Origin: Flavobacteriales bacterium
Lineage (GTDB): Bacteria; Bacteroidota; Bacteroidia; Flavobacteriales_D; Parvicellaceae
Direction of reading: 5' to 3'
DNA: 64,000 nucleotides
Assembly (NCBI GenBank): GCA_025210295.1
Contig: JAOASC010000040.1
Location: forward strand, 1-64,000
The notes under the pieces are model-generated. The model saw only the letters and a list, made by a program, of their open reading frames with translations, did not search any database and had not been told where the DNA came from. This document shows positions 37,789-47,007 of the stretch, one piece after another. A program made the translations under genes and the position numbers. Each line of letters starts with the position of its first letter. Within the stretch, counting starts at the first letter, position 1.

Positions 37789-38772
37789 ATGATAGTATTA
37801 TTATTGATCTTTTTACTAGGAGTAGGTTTTAGTCTTTATTTCAATACCGTTGAAGAATATATTAGGACAGAGTCAATCAAGAATAAAATCAATACTTATT
37901 CTCGACAAAGTTCAATAAAAGATACAAACGTTCAGTTTTGGTATAAGAAATCATTTACAAAAGAGTTTCATAAATACATTTATGATCTTTCTCCTTTTGA
38001 GAGTAGTCTTTGGCTAGTTTATATGACTAATCGTAAAGCATTCAATAGGTATTTATCTATAGACCAGTTTAATGTAGTTGTTGTTCTTTCATCATTACAT
38101 TTAGTCATGTTGGATGGTGTTTTTGCTAAAAAAGAGTTGCACCATATTCATAAATTTTATAAAAGTTTTTTAGATCAAGAAAAACATAGTGATTTAATAT
38201 GGCTGCTAGGACTGTATAAAAGAAATAAAATTAGTGTTGTTACCAGAGTAAAAGAGAATTGGGTAATTGAAACTTTAATAGAAGGAATTAATCGTTATTT
38301 TTTAACTCAACATAAATATACTTTAATTTATTATTTGTTTGAGTTAGCTGAGGCTGATAGTCAAATTTCTAAAAAAGAATTAGCATTTATATTTCGTTTG
38401 GCAAATGGTATAGGACTATCAAAACAAGAATTAAATACCATTACCTCTCTATATTATAGTAATTATATTCCTTATCCTGAAGCTGGTTTTGCTCAACAAA
38501 AAAGCGAAAAGAAACAAGCGAATAATCGCCAAAAATCAAAAGGTAAAACACAGCGTATTGTAAAACAAACAAAATTAGAGAATGCTCTGTCAATCTTTAA
38601 TTTAGATGATTCTGCTACTTTAGATGAGATAAAAGTAGCGTACAGGAAAATGGTCAAAAAACATCATCCAGATCGAGTGGCTCATTTAGGAGAGGAGCAT
38701 GTCATAAAAGCAACTGCTTTTTTTAAACGGATTACCGTTGCTTATGAGTATTTAGAACGTGCAAAAGGGTAG
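37789..38772 (+). CDS. DjlA-like membrane co-chaperone (copy 2, tandem duplicate)
   Basis: This 327-residue paralog of the preceding gene starts 9 bp after it and has the same layout: TM helix (2-17), helical middle with YLFELAEADSQISKKELAFI, basic linker, and C-terminal J-domain with KKHHPDRVAHLGEEHV. The HPD and flanking bases are highly conserved between copies, while the linker and N-terminus differ. HPD is intact in both, so both could recruit DnaK. Retention of two copies suggests different partners or client positions. It converges on lptD with 9 bp between stops. Confidence 0.82.
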   Translation: MIVLLLIFLLGVGFSLYFNTVEEYIRTESIKNKINTYSRQSSIKDTNVQFWYKKSFTKEFHKYIYDLSPFESSLWLVYMTNRKAFNRYLSIDQFNVVVVLSSLHLVMLDGVFAKKELHHIHKFYKSFLDQEKHSDLIWLLGLYKRNKISVVTRVKENWVIETLIEGINRYFLTQHKYTLIYYLFELAEADSQISKKELAFIFRLANGIGLSKQELNTITSLYYSNYIPYPEAGFAQQKSEKKQANNRQKSKGKTQRIVKQTKLENALSIFNLDDSATLDEIKVAYRKMVKKHHPDRVAHLGEEHVIKATAFFKRITVAYEYLERAKG

Positions 38773-38781
38773 CGGGTAATA

Positions 38782-41334
38782 CTAGTTAATACCATTGTCG
38801 TACCAGTTACGTCTTCTTTGTAGTTTTAAATCTTGTAACATGGCTGATTTAACATTAATCTGTATACTGTAGCTTTGTAAATTACCAAAAGGAACCCAAT
38901 GAAAAGCCATTTCCCAACAGTGTAAATCTCGTCGAATATCAATAGATGAAAAGCTAAACTGTTTATTGGTTATATCATAATTAGTAAGGTAATCAATCAT
39001 CCAGTTTTCAGTAATCTTTAATTGTCCATTTACTCCAATCGTTTGGATTAATTGGAAAGGATCTTCATCATTAAACAGTTTACGGTAATTAATCTTATAG
39101 TCTAGACTGATTATCCAAGGAATATTAAAGTCTAAATATTGCTCTTTATTGTTGTTTATTTGGTCTAATTCGGCTTGAGAACCAGCTGAACTTCGATAAT
39201 CTCCTTTCTTAGAAGTTTTGCTTTTAAAAGATAAATTCAAGGCGAAATCAGCATTAGTGAAAGTCCCCAGATCTCCATTGATATTGGTTTGGAAGACCTT
39301 TGTTCGGTTGCCTTCAGCATCATAAGCATAAGGATCTAAAATAGCACTAAATCTTGTGTTTAAGTTCTTGTATAGTTTAGTTCTTCCAGTAAAACGAATG
39401 ACATCTAAGTTCATAGAATCTTTTAAGAAGTCATAGCCAGAAGTAAGCGTGAGGTTATCCAGTATACTTGTCTTTTTATATGGAGTTTTGGTAGAATCGT
39501 CTTCTAAATCTTTTTGTTTTAATTCAAGGGCATTAATTAAACTAAATCCAATTCTTCCCGATTCTCCACTAACTGGAGTACCGTATATTCCAGTTTGATA
39601 TAAGTTCGCTGAGTTGAGCGTTCCGTTACTGTCCGATTGGTATTGATATTCGTATGAACTGTTAGGTCGATAGGAAGCATTGATACTTGGGGTAATACTG
39701 TGTCGAACAACACTTTCTTTTTTTCCTCTAATAAAATCAGCAAATTTATAGAAACCATAAATTTTGGTAGTTAGACCAGCTGAGAAACTTTGTGTAAAAG
39801 GCATTCCAAAAGTCTCGATAGTATCTGTAATGATCGAGTCGTTAATAGCATCATATCGTTTTTGGGTTTGCTCAAAATAATTATATAGATTGAAGTTATA
39901 ATTAGGAGTTAAACTTACTTTTTTATTAAACATTCGAATAGAAGTAGCCGCTTTAATGTTGTGTTTAGCTCCATATTCGATATTATTAATTAGATCAGTA
40001 GTAGAGAAATTCCCATTTTCATCCATACTAGCATAAGTTCTGTTTTTGAAATTGACACTATAGGTCGTTCCTATTTGTTCGTACCAATAATCACTTCCTG
40101 TATGTGTTTTGGTAAATAGTTTCCCGATAAAGAAACGATTCATGTTATAACTGGCCTCCGGAAGCCTAAAGTTGATGGTGTTATTGAGACTGTTTTGGTC
40201 ATGACTTAAATTGAGGTTTAAATTACTGTTTATTTTTCCCTTAAAACTTCTTCCCCAAGCGATGTTGGAGTTAAAAGTATTGGTCAAGGCATTTTGAGCA
40301 GTAATGTTGTTGTAATCATTGATGAGCTGACGTTGAGAACCTATATTTACAGTCCCATTAAAAGTAGAGTTTGGAATAGATTTTGGGTCTTGGTAATGTG
40401 TCCATCTTACAAATAATTGGTTGGATTTACTAAATGAGTCAAAGCCTTTCTCTCCATTAACAACTTGTAGGAATCTAATATTTAAGTTTCCATTATACTT
40501 ATACTTGTTCTTATACTCAGCATTAAAACTTGTTCCCCAACTTCCTTTGGAGTAAATGTCTCCAGTTAGCATCAAAGCTAATTTGTCAGCAAGAGGTGAG
40601 AATTTCCCATTTTTCTTTTTTTGGAATTTATAATAATATCCTCCACCAGTTAAATAGAAACCTCTATCAGGTGAATTTCCATAGGTTGGTATAATGATAC
40701 CATTAGTCCCGTATTTTTGATTAGGGAAATAGGCAAATGGAAGTCCCAAAGGGGTTGGAATATCAGCAATAAATAAGTTGACAGGACCAGATATAATTTT
40801 ATCGTCAGGTTTAATAATGGCCTTTCTCAGTTTAAAATAATAATGTGGATGATCTAAGTCGCATGTTGTGTATAGTGCGGTGTCGATATGAATATCTCCA
40901 CTAGATTGTCTTTTGACCTTATTACCATGAATATACCCTTCTCCCTCTTGCATTTTTACCTGATAGGTAATTCCACGTTTAGTTTCAAAATTAAACCCCA
41001 AACTATCTGCTTTAGTTTTTACATCTCCATCTGTTAATTCTGGAACACCAATTTTCTTTCCTAAAGAGTCTCTACAAAGTCTAGCTGTAACCTGTTGGGT
41101 TTTAAAATCAAACGCTATAAAGCAAGCTTTCAACTCAAAAGAACCATATTTAATGTGCGCTTGATTATAGAGGTACGCTTTTTGATTAACCATGTCTAAG
41201 TCAATGGAGTCCTCTGCATCATAAAATAAAGGACTTTCAAGTTCACTTTGAACAGTGTCTGGACTCGTTTGACTGTAGGATAAATTAGAATAGCTTATTA
41301 ACAATGATACGAGTATAACAATGTATTTAAACAC
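38782..41334 (-). CDS. lptD: LptD-like outer-membrane LPS assembly protein
   Basis: About 850 residues, this protein would form the outer-membrane barrel that places lipopolysaccharide in the outer leaflet. An N-terminal signal peptide is followed by an OstA/LptA-like jellyroll (about residues 40-210; VKTKADSLGFNFETKRG, YIHGNKVKR) and a long beta-barrel of alternating aromatic strands. I chose the GTG at 41334 because it yields a compact signal peptide; an upstream in-frame TTG at 41394 adds 20 polar residues. The divergent amidase and mlaD-like genes are envelope genes too, and this neighbourhood recurs in the phylum. Confidence 0.8.
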   Translation of the reverse strand: MFKYIVILVSLLISYSNLSYSQTSPDTVQSELESPLFYDAEDSIDLDMVNQKAYLYNQAHIKYGSFELKACFIAFDFKTQQVTARLCRDSLGKKIGVPELTDGDVKTKADSLGFNFETKRGITYQVKMQEGEGYIHGNKVKRQSSGDIHIDTALYTTCDLDHPHYYFKLRKAIIKPDDKIISGPVNLFIADIPTPLGLPFAYFPNQKYGTNGIIIPTYGNSPDRGFYLTGGGYYYKFQKKKNGKFSPLADKLALMLTGDIYSKGSWGTSFNAEYKNKYKYNGNLNIRFLQVVNGEKGFDSFSKSNQLFVRWTHYQDPKSIPNSTFNGTVNIGSQRQLINDYNNITAQNALTNTFNSNIAWGRSFKGKINSNLNLNLSHDQNSLNNTINFRLPEASYNMNRFFIGKLFTKTHTGSDYWYEQIGTTYSVNFKNRTYASMDENGNFSTTDLINNIEYGAKHNIKAATSIRMFNKKVSLTPNYNFNLYNYFEQTQKRYDAINDSIITDTIETFGMPFTQSFSAGLTTKIYGFYKFADFIRGKKESVVRHSITPSINASYRPNSSYEYQYQSDSNGTLNSANLYQTGIYGTPVSGESGRIGFSLINALELKQKDLEDDSTKTPYKKTSILDNLTLTSGYDFLKDSMNLDVIRFTGRTKLYKNLNTRFSAILDPYAYDAEGNRTKVFQTNINGDLGTFTNADFALNLSFKSKTSKKGDYRSSAGSQAELDQINNNKEQYLDFNIPWIISLDYKINYRKLFNDEDPFQLIQTIGVNGQLKITENWMIDYLTNYDITNKQFSFSSIDIRRDLHCWEMAFHWVPFGNLQSYSIQINVKSAMLQDLKLQRRRNWYDNGIN

Positions 41335-41415
41335 CAGTTTTGGGCAAGTATTTCTGTTAAATTTGTTATTTACTATGTTAATGTAAGCGTTCAAGTGATA
41401 TTAAAATATTTAGTT

Positions 41416-42573
41416 ATGGTAACGAACACAATCAAATATTATGCGAAGAAACGGATTTTTTCTATTTTTTTAGCATTTGTGGCGCTTCTGTTTTCAAATA
41501 TTCTTTCTGCTCAAACAGGGATGGGGATCAAAACGGTAGTTATAGACCCAGGTCATGGAGGTAAAGATCCTGGAGCAATAGGAACCAATAAAGTAAAAGA
41601 AAAAGATGTTGTTTTAGCTGTTTCTTTAAAGTTAGGAGCTTTAATTAAGAAAAATTACCCTGATGTTAAAGTCATCTATACCCGTTCTACAGATGATTTT
41701 ATTGGGTTAGCTGAAAGGGCAACTGTAGCTAATAAAGCTAAAGCAGATTTGTTTATTTCTATCCATTCTAATGTTGCAGGAAATTCGTCAGCAAGAGGCT
41801 TCGAAGCTTGGGTGTTGGGATTACATAAATCTGAAGCGGCTTTAAATGTTGCTAAATTAGAAAATTCATCCATTTTGATGGAGGATGGACATAGTAGTAA
41901 ATATGAAGCGTTTGATCCATCAGACCCAGATGCTTATATTGGTTTGTCGATGAGACAAAATGTGTTTTTAGATCAAAGTTTAATGTTTGCTGATCAGATT
42001 GTTAAAGATGCTGTAAATACCATTCACGTGAAGAGTAGAGGAGTTAAACAGGCTGGGTTTGTGGTGTTGTATCGTACAACAATGCCTGCAGTATTAATTG
42101 AGTTAGGTTTTTTGTCTAATGCAGAAGAAGAAAAGTTTTTAGGAAACAAAGAGGGGCAAACAAAATTGGCAACAACAATATTTAATTCGTTTTCAAAATA
42201 CAAAGCAAGAAGAGATAAAGTTGACGGGATTATTAGTACCCCTAAAATTATAGAGGCACCTAAAGAAAAAGAAACAACTGAAGCAGAAACCAAGACTTCA
42301 GTGGGAGAAAACTCGATAAAATTTCGAGTGCAAATAGCTACTTCCCAAAATAAAGTTGAAACAAAGTCGTATAATTTTAAGGGGATGAATGATGTAGATA
42401 TGTATATTAGCGGAAAGTTTTATAAATACATTGTTGGAAACTATGAAACTGTTGAAGAGGCAAAGACGCGTCTAAGCAGTGTAAAAGAAAAAGGGTATAC
42501 TTCGGCATTTATTATTGCTTTTGAAAATGGAAAGCGTATAAGTGTAAAAGAAGCAATAGCAAAGACAAAATAA
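41416..42573 (+). CDS. N-acetylmuramoyl-L-alanine amidase with C-terminal SPOR-like domain
   Basis: This 385-residue exported hydrolase cleaves the bond between MurNAc and L-Ala in peptidoglycan, typically at division. A signal peptide (ends about residue 33, FSNILSAQ) precedes an Amidase_3 zinc domain: VVIDPGHGGKDPGA, ISIHSN and the catalytic Glu in VLIELGFLSN. A Lys/Glu linker leads to a SPOR-like tail (FRVQIATSQNKV ... GNYETVEEAKTRL) that would bind denuded glycans at the septum. The ATG at 41416 is chosen over the GTG at 41395 for its better signal peptide. The mlaD-like gene follows after 2 bp. Confidence 0.9.
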   Translation: MVTNTIKYYAKKRIFSIFLAFVALLFSNILSAQTGMGIKTVVIDPGHGGKDPGAIGTNKVKEKDVVLAVSLKLGALIKKNYPDVKVIYTRSTDDFIGLAERATVANKAKADLFISIHSNVAGNSSARGFEAWVLGLHKSEAALNVAKLENSSILMEDGHSSKYEAFDPSDPDAYIGLSMRQNVFLDQSLMFADQIVKDAVNTIHVKSRGVKQAGFVVLYRTTMPAVLIELGFLSNAEEEKFLGNKEGQTKLATTIFNSFSKYKARRDKVDGIISTPKIIEAPKEKETTEAETKTSVGENSIKFRVQIATSQNKVETKSYNFKGMNDVDMYISGKFYKYIVGNYETVEEAKTRLSSVKEKGYTSAFIIAFENGKRISVKEAIAKTK

Positions 42574-42575
42574 AA

Positions 42576-43637
42576 ATGAAATTTAAAAAAGAAATAATAG
42601 TAGGAATTGTTGCTTCAGTTGGAGTTACAGCTTTAATAGTTGGTTTTTTCTTCCTAAAAGGTCAAAATTTATGGGAAAAGAATCAACGTTTCTATGCTGT
42701 TTATGAACGAGCGGAGGGGTTAGTAACAGGAAATTCAGTGGTGAAAAACGGGGTCCCAATTGGGGTGCTAACAAGTGTAGGGTTATATCCTAATGACCCA
42801 TCAAGAGTATTAGTAGAATTTGATGTAACTAACGAATGGATTAAAATTCCTAGAGGTTCAATAGCACAATTAGAGCCAGGAATGCTAGGTAGCCCTCAAA
42901 TCAATATTTTATTTTCTGAGGAGACAACTAATTTCCATGAAAGTGGAGATACTATTTTTGCCAAAGCTAAACCAGGAGTTTTTGAAGAAATAAAAGTCCA
43001 AGTATTAGAACGAATCGATCCTTCATTATCTAAAATTAATAATGTAATTGCAACAGCAGATTCTTCTTTAGAAGTTATGTCGGCAGTGTTAACTAGAAAT
43101 ACAGGAAACTTAGATCAAAGTTTTGAGGGGATCAAAAATGCGATAATCAATTTTGAGAAAGTGTCGAAGAATTTAGATACGCTGATAGCAGGTTTCTCGG
43201 GGGCAAGAAACCAAATTTTTGCGACTTTAGAAAATGTACGTTCTATAACAGGGAACTTAAAAGAAAGTAATGAGGAAATAACTAAGACGTTGGCAAATGT
43301 TAGTGTTATTACAGATAGTATTGCTGCTTTAGATTTAGCAGGTACCTTAAATAAAGCTCAGGAATCGTTGGACAATGTCAATGCGATTTTGTATGAGTTA
43401 GAAAATGGAGAAGGAAGTTTAACGATGTTGCTTAAAGATTCTACCTTATACAATAATGTCAATGTTATGGTAGAAGAAGCAGGTCGTTTAGTTGAAAATA
43501 TACAAGAACATCCAAATAGATACTTGCAATTTGCTGTCTTTGGTTCAAAAGACAAAGGAGTTAATTTAAGTTCTAGAGATGAAAAACTATTACGTAAATA
43601 TGTAAAAGATAGTCTAAGGGAATTGTATAAGAATTAA
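42576..43637 (+). CDS. MlaD/Mce-family lipid-transport protein
   Basis: This 353-residue protein has an N-terminal membrane anchor (residues 7-28), one Mce/MlaD beta-barrel domain at about 35-115 (FYAVYERAEGLVTGNSVVKNGVPIGV) and a long helical tail with heptad-like repeats to the C-terminus. Single-Mce proteins carry phospholipids between the inner and outer membranes as part of an ABC system. The permease and ATPase partners (MlaE, MlaF) are not in the window. It is coupled to the amidase gene 2 bp upstream and ends at a strong bidirectional terminator. Confidence 0.88.
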   Translation: MKFKKEIIVGIVASVGVTALIVGFFFLKGQNLWEKNQRFYAVYERAEGLVTGNSVVKNGVPIGVLTSVGLYPNDPSRVLVEFDVTNEWIKIPRGSIAQLEPGMLGSPQINILFSEETTNFHESGDTIFAKAKPGVFEEIKVQVLERIDPSLSKINNVIATADSSLEVMSAVLTRNTGNLDQSFEGIKNAIINFEKVSKNLDTLIAGFSGARNQIFATLENVRSITGNLKESNEEITKTLANVSVITDSIAALDLAGTLNKAQESLDNVNAILYELENGEGSLTMLLKDSTLYNNVNVMVEEAGRLVENIQEHPNRYLQFAVFGSKDKGVNLSSRDEKLLRKYVKDSLRELYKN

Positions 43638-43664
43638 TTAATTCTAATCAGGTTATAAAAAACA

Positions 43665-43699
43665 AAAAGCCGAAAAGAATATTCTTTTCGGCTTTTTTG
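43665..43699. terminator. Bidirectional intrinsic terminator
   Basis: A near-perfect inverted repeat, AAAGCCGAAAAGAAT / ATTCTTTTCGGCTTT, flanked by A and T runs lies between the convergent mlaD-like gene and the 676-residue unknown gene. Confidence 0.9.
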
Positions 43700-43717
43700 T
43701 TGGAAGCTGTATTAGAT

Positions 43718-45748
43718 TTAAAACCTTCCAGCACTTTCAATTAAAGATTGAATAATTTCTAAAGAATGCATTAAAGCGTTTTGTTCAGATTCAACAAGAT
43801 TTAATTGACCTGTAGAAGTAAATAAGTTGCCTTTGTTTTTAACACCACTTACAATAAATGATTGGTAAGTGTTAGCTGCAACTTCAAGTGGTTGAAGCTC
43901 CGATTGGAATTCTTGAGGAATTTTGTCATACGTAGCTTTTGGTGTCCAATACGCAAACATATTATTCGTTTTCATTAATTTTAGGGCTTCTCCGTTTAAT
44001 TGTTGTGATTTCGGTAAACCATTACCGTCATTGTCGATTAGTAATTGTTCGTCATTCGTAACAATCAGTAAATCGCCTTTTAGCATATAAAAGACATTTA
44101 AAGGTTTAGCAGCTCTATCCGAGTACCTTGATTTAGGTTCTTGTAGCTCATAGTAGTTTCCTTTCTTACGGATAACGTCAGTTTGGTTCATTAACTTAAT
44201 AATTTTGTCTCTTAATGCTTTATTTCCAATAGTCGCAAGACTAACAAATTCCGGTAATGTTTCTTTTTTGGTTTTTGTAGTTTCCACTCTATTGTAGTTT
44301 TCATCATAATCGTATGAAGTGTATTCTACTTCAAATTCTTTAATGTCAGTCAATGCAAATACAAAATCCCCCTGAATTAAATCAAATAGTTCTTCCTCAT
44401 CGAAAAAAGTAAAACCTATTTCAGCAGCAGTACCTATCCATTCTTCTCCCAAATCCATGTTAGAAAGAATATTAATGTAGGTGTCTTTGTATATTTCATA
44501 AGCAGGCTCAGGATTTGCAGCAAAACCAGCTATCCCAATTAAGTTTTTCCCATCAATATACTTGTACATGGCTTTATTGAACTTCTTCTTATTCATTTCC
44601 TTTATTTGGTTTAAATAATGAGCTCCAACATGTTGTGTAGAGGTAATTTCGATGTCGTTAGTGTTAAAGTTCAATGCACCATAAGTGAAATTGTCTTTAA
44701 ATAAGCTTAAGAAATTATCTGTTTTTTCAGTTTTATATGCTTTGAAATAAAAGTCAGTGTTTCCCCCCATAGCATTAATAAAATAGGAGATGTCACCTTT
44801 TTCAATAAGTGATTTTTTGTAATTAGTATTGTACTTTAAAGAATGTTGCGGATTAGTATTAAAAATACTATTTAAAACACTTTCTATTTTGGCTTTTTTC
44901 TCAGCTTCTTTCTTTTTAGCTTCAGCTTCTAAACGGTCTTGGTAGGATTCGTAATAGTTATCTTCAGTTGTTGTTTCTTCATTATAAGAATAAGAACGGT
45001 ATCGATAAGGTATTTTGTAATCAATAAAGGTAACGATATCATTGTTCCATGCTAACAAAATGTCTTCATCTTTATAATAATGATAATTATTATTTAGAGT
45101 AATGAGTTGCTCTTTTTGATCAGTAGGAATAATGTTATTAATCAGTTGATCAAACTTAGCTTGATCACTTTTTGAAAAAATAAGGGCAGAATGATTAATG
45201 CTATCATTCATTCCAAATGTAAAAAAGTAATCTTTATTAGTACTTAAACCATAAGCATGACCATTACTAACCAAGGCACCAAAAATATTCTCAATCGTTA
45301 ATCGAGGAGTAGGTTTGTAATTGTATTCGTAGTTATAATCATAGCTATCGTATGCTTTTTCAGCAGATTCCACTTCTTCAGTGGCTACTTCTACTTCCTC
45401 TTCAATAATTTCAGCTTTTATTTGAGGTTCTGGTTGAGGAGGTGGTGGTGGAATGACCATATCATCAACTTCTTCACGTAGAATTTCAACTTCAGCATCA
45501 GAAACACTGGTGTTTTCATCAATTAGAGCTTGTTTATAGTCAGCGATTAATCGATCAAATTGGTTAGTGATCGAGTCATACATTGCTAGTTTACTTAAAT
45601 CACTGCTCTTAGCCGTAATTGAAGCTCCATCAAAAGTCACTACTGCAAATTCGTTAGTAGGAATATGTTCCAATAAATTGGATTGAGCATTGGTTATAAT
45701 TGACCCAGTTGCTAAAATTGAAGTCAAAAAAAATGAAGTCTTTTTCAT
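43718..45748 (-). CDS. Exported protein of unknown function, 676 residues
   Basis: I do not recognise this family with confidence; the opening LLEHIPTNEFAVVTFDGASI faintly resembles DUF4836-type Bacteroidota proteins. A signal peptide (about 1-21, ending TNAQ) is followed by a segment rich in Pro and Glu (about 95-125; IPPPPPQPEPQ, then EEEVEVATEEVESAEKAY). A Tyr/Glu/Lys-rich coiled region (KKKEAEKKAKIESVLNS) comes next. The C-terminal half is mixed alpha/beta with NKALRDKIIKLMNQ and LKGDLLIVTNDEQLL. No catalytic motif is apparent. It is divergent from dnaX and has its own terminator. Confidence 0.7.
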   Translation of the reverse strand: MKKTSFFLTSILATGSIITNAQSNLLEHIPTNEFAVVTFDGASITAKSSDLSKLAMYDSITNQFDRLIADYKQALIDENTSVSDAEVEILREEVDDMVIPPPPPQPEPQIKAEIIEEEVEVATEEVESAEKAYDSYDYNYEYNYKPTPRLTIENIFGALVSNGHAYGLSTNKDYFFTFGMNDSINHSALIFSKSDQAKFDQLINNIIPTDQKEQLITLNNNYHYYKDEDILLAWNNDIVTFIDYKIPYRYRSYSYNEETTTEDNYYESYQDRLEAEAKKKEAEKKAKIESVLNSIFNTNPQHSLKYNTNYKKSLIEKGDISYFINAMGGNTDFYFKAYKTEKTDNFLSLFKDNFTYGALNFNTNDIEITSTQHVGAHYLNQIKEMNKKKFNKAMYKYIDGKNLIGIAGFAANPEPAYEIYKDTYINILSNMDLGEEWIGTAAEIGFTFFDEEELFDLIQGDFVFALTDIKEFEVEYTSYDYDENYNRVETTKTKKETLPEFVSLATIGNKALRDKIIKLMNQTDVIRKKGNYYELQEPKSRYSDRAAKPLNVFYMLKGDLLIVTNDEQLLIDNDGNGLPKSQQLNGEALKLMKTNNMFAYWTPKATYDKIPQEFQSELQPLEVAANTYQSFIVSGVKNKGNLFTSTGQLNLVESEQNALMHSLEIIQSLIESAGRF

Positions 45749-45924
45749 TCGAGATAATTAGTTTGTTTATAGACCAAAAGTAACAGTTCTTTGATAAAAT
45801 ATTGAATTTCTATGAGTTAATTTATTAGCTAGCGAAAAACTTTAACAATTGTTAATAAAAATAGCACGGATAAGCTTAGTGATTTCAAATCGTAATTTTA
45901 TATTTGTGAATCTTAATTAAGATA

Positions 45925-47007
45925 ATGGCAGAAGATCAATTCATAGTATCAGCAAGGAAATATAGACCATCGACATGGGAAAGTGTTGTAGGGCAGTCGA
46001 ATATTACGGATACACTTCAACATGCAATTGATACTGGTCATTTAGCTTCGGCTTATTTATTTTGTGGTCCTAGAGGAGTAGGAAAGACGACTTGCGCTAG
46101 AATCTTTGCAAAAACAATCAATCAACAAGAGGGAGGAGATTTAGAAGAAGACTTTTCATTTAATGTCTTTGAATTGGATGCGGCTTCAAATAACTCTGTT
46201 GATGATATTCGATCAATTACAGATCAGGTTAGAATACCACCGCAAACAGGTAAATACAAAGTCTATATCATTGATGAGGTTCACATGTTATCTCAAGCAG
46301 CTTTTAATGCTTTCTTAAAAACATTAGAAGAGCCGCCTCCACATGCGATATTTATTTTAGCTACTACAGAGAAGCATAAAATTATTCCTACGATATTATC
46401 ACGTTGCCAAGTTTATGACTTTAATCGTATTACGATCAAAGACATTGCCAATCATTTGAGTTGGATTGCTGAGCAAGAAAATATCAAGGCAGAACCAGAT
46501 GCACTGCATGTCATTGCTGAAAAGGCTGATGGGGCACTAAGAGATGCTCTTTCTATTTTTGATCAAATTGTAAGTTATTGTGACGACAATATAACCTATG
46601 ATGCAGTAATTAAAAATTTGAATATTCTAGATTATGAATATTACTTTAAATTAACTGATGCTTTATTAGGTAATAAGATTCATGAAGCTTTATTAGTTTT
46701 CGATGAAATTCTAGACAATGGTTTTGATGGCCATAATTTTATTGTAGGTTTAGGTGGACATTTTAGAAATTTATTAGTTTGTAAAGATGCCATTACACTC
46801 AGACTATTAGAAGTTGGGGATAATATCAAGTTAAAGTATAAAGAACAGTCAGCAAGTGCATCAGCGCACTTTTTGGTGGATGCCTTAAAAATAACAGGAG
46901 ATGCTGATGTTCATTTTAAAGCAGCTAAAAACAAACGACTTCATGTTGAATTGGCTATCATGAAATTAAGCTCTCTAACTGCCATAGAGGGTCAAAAAAA
47001 AAAGTAA
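45925..47007 (+). CDS. dnaX: DNA polymerase III subunit DnaX, gamma-length product (0 frame)
   Basis: This 360-residue clamp-loader ATPase has Walker A GPRGVGKT at residues 48-55, Walker B IIDEVH at 115-120, sensor 1 ILATTEKHK and the SRC arginine-finger motif, then the lid and collar domain to about 355. The zinc-binding cysteines usual between Walker A and ELDAAS are absent. The 0 frame stops at TAA (47005-47007) directly after an A10-G tract (46994-47004), giving QKKK as the last residues. That is where gamma ends in other bacteria, just after domain III. The other frame stays open for another 217 residues (46994-47656). TATATTTG lies at 45899-45906. Confidence 0.93.
   Translation: MAEDQFIVSARKYRPSTWESVVGQSNITDTLQHAIDTGHLASAYLFCGPRGVGKTTCARIFAKTINQQEGGDLEEDFSFNVFELDAASNNSVDDIRSITDQVRIPPQTGKYKVYIIDEVHMLSQAAFNAFLKTLEEPPPHAIFILATTEKHKIIPTILSRCQVYDFNRITIKDIANHLSWIAEQENIKAEPDALHVIAEKADGALRDALSIFDQIVSYCDDNITYDAVIKNLNILDYEYYFKLTDALLGNKIHEALLVFDEILDNGFDGHNFIVGLGGHFRNLLVCKDAITLRLLEVGDNIKLKYKEQSASASAHFLVDALKITGDADVHFKAAKNKRLHVELAIMKLSSLTAIEGQKKK
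46994..47004 (+). promoter_or_regulatory. A10-G slippage tract in dnaX
   Basis: Ten A residues followed by G join the 0 frame (stop 3 nt later) to the +1 frame. Loss of one A in the transcript, or a +1/-2 shift, continues into the tau region; a -1 shift stops at TAG 47013-47015. AGAGGG sits just upstream at 46985-46990. An assembly indel is the alternative. Confidence 0.6.
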
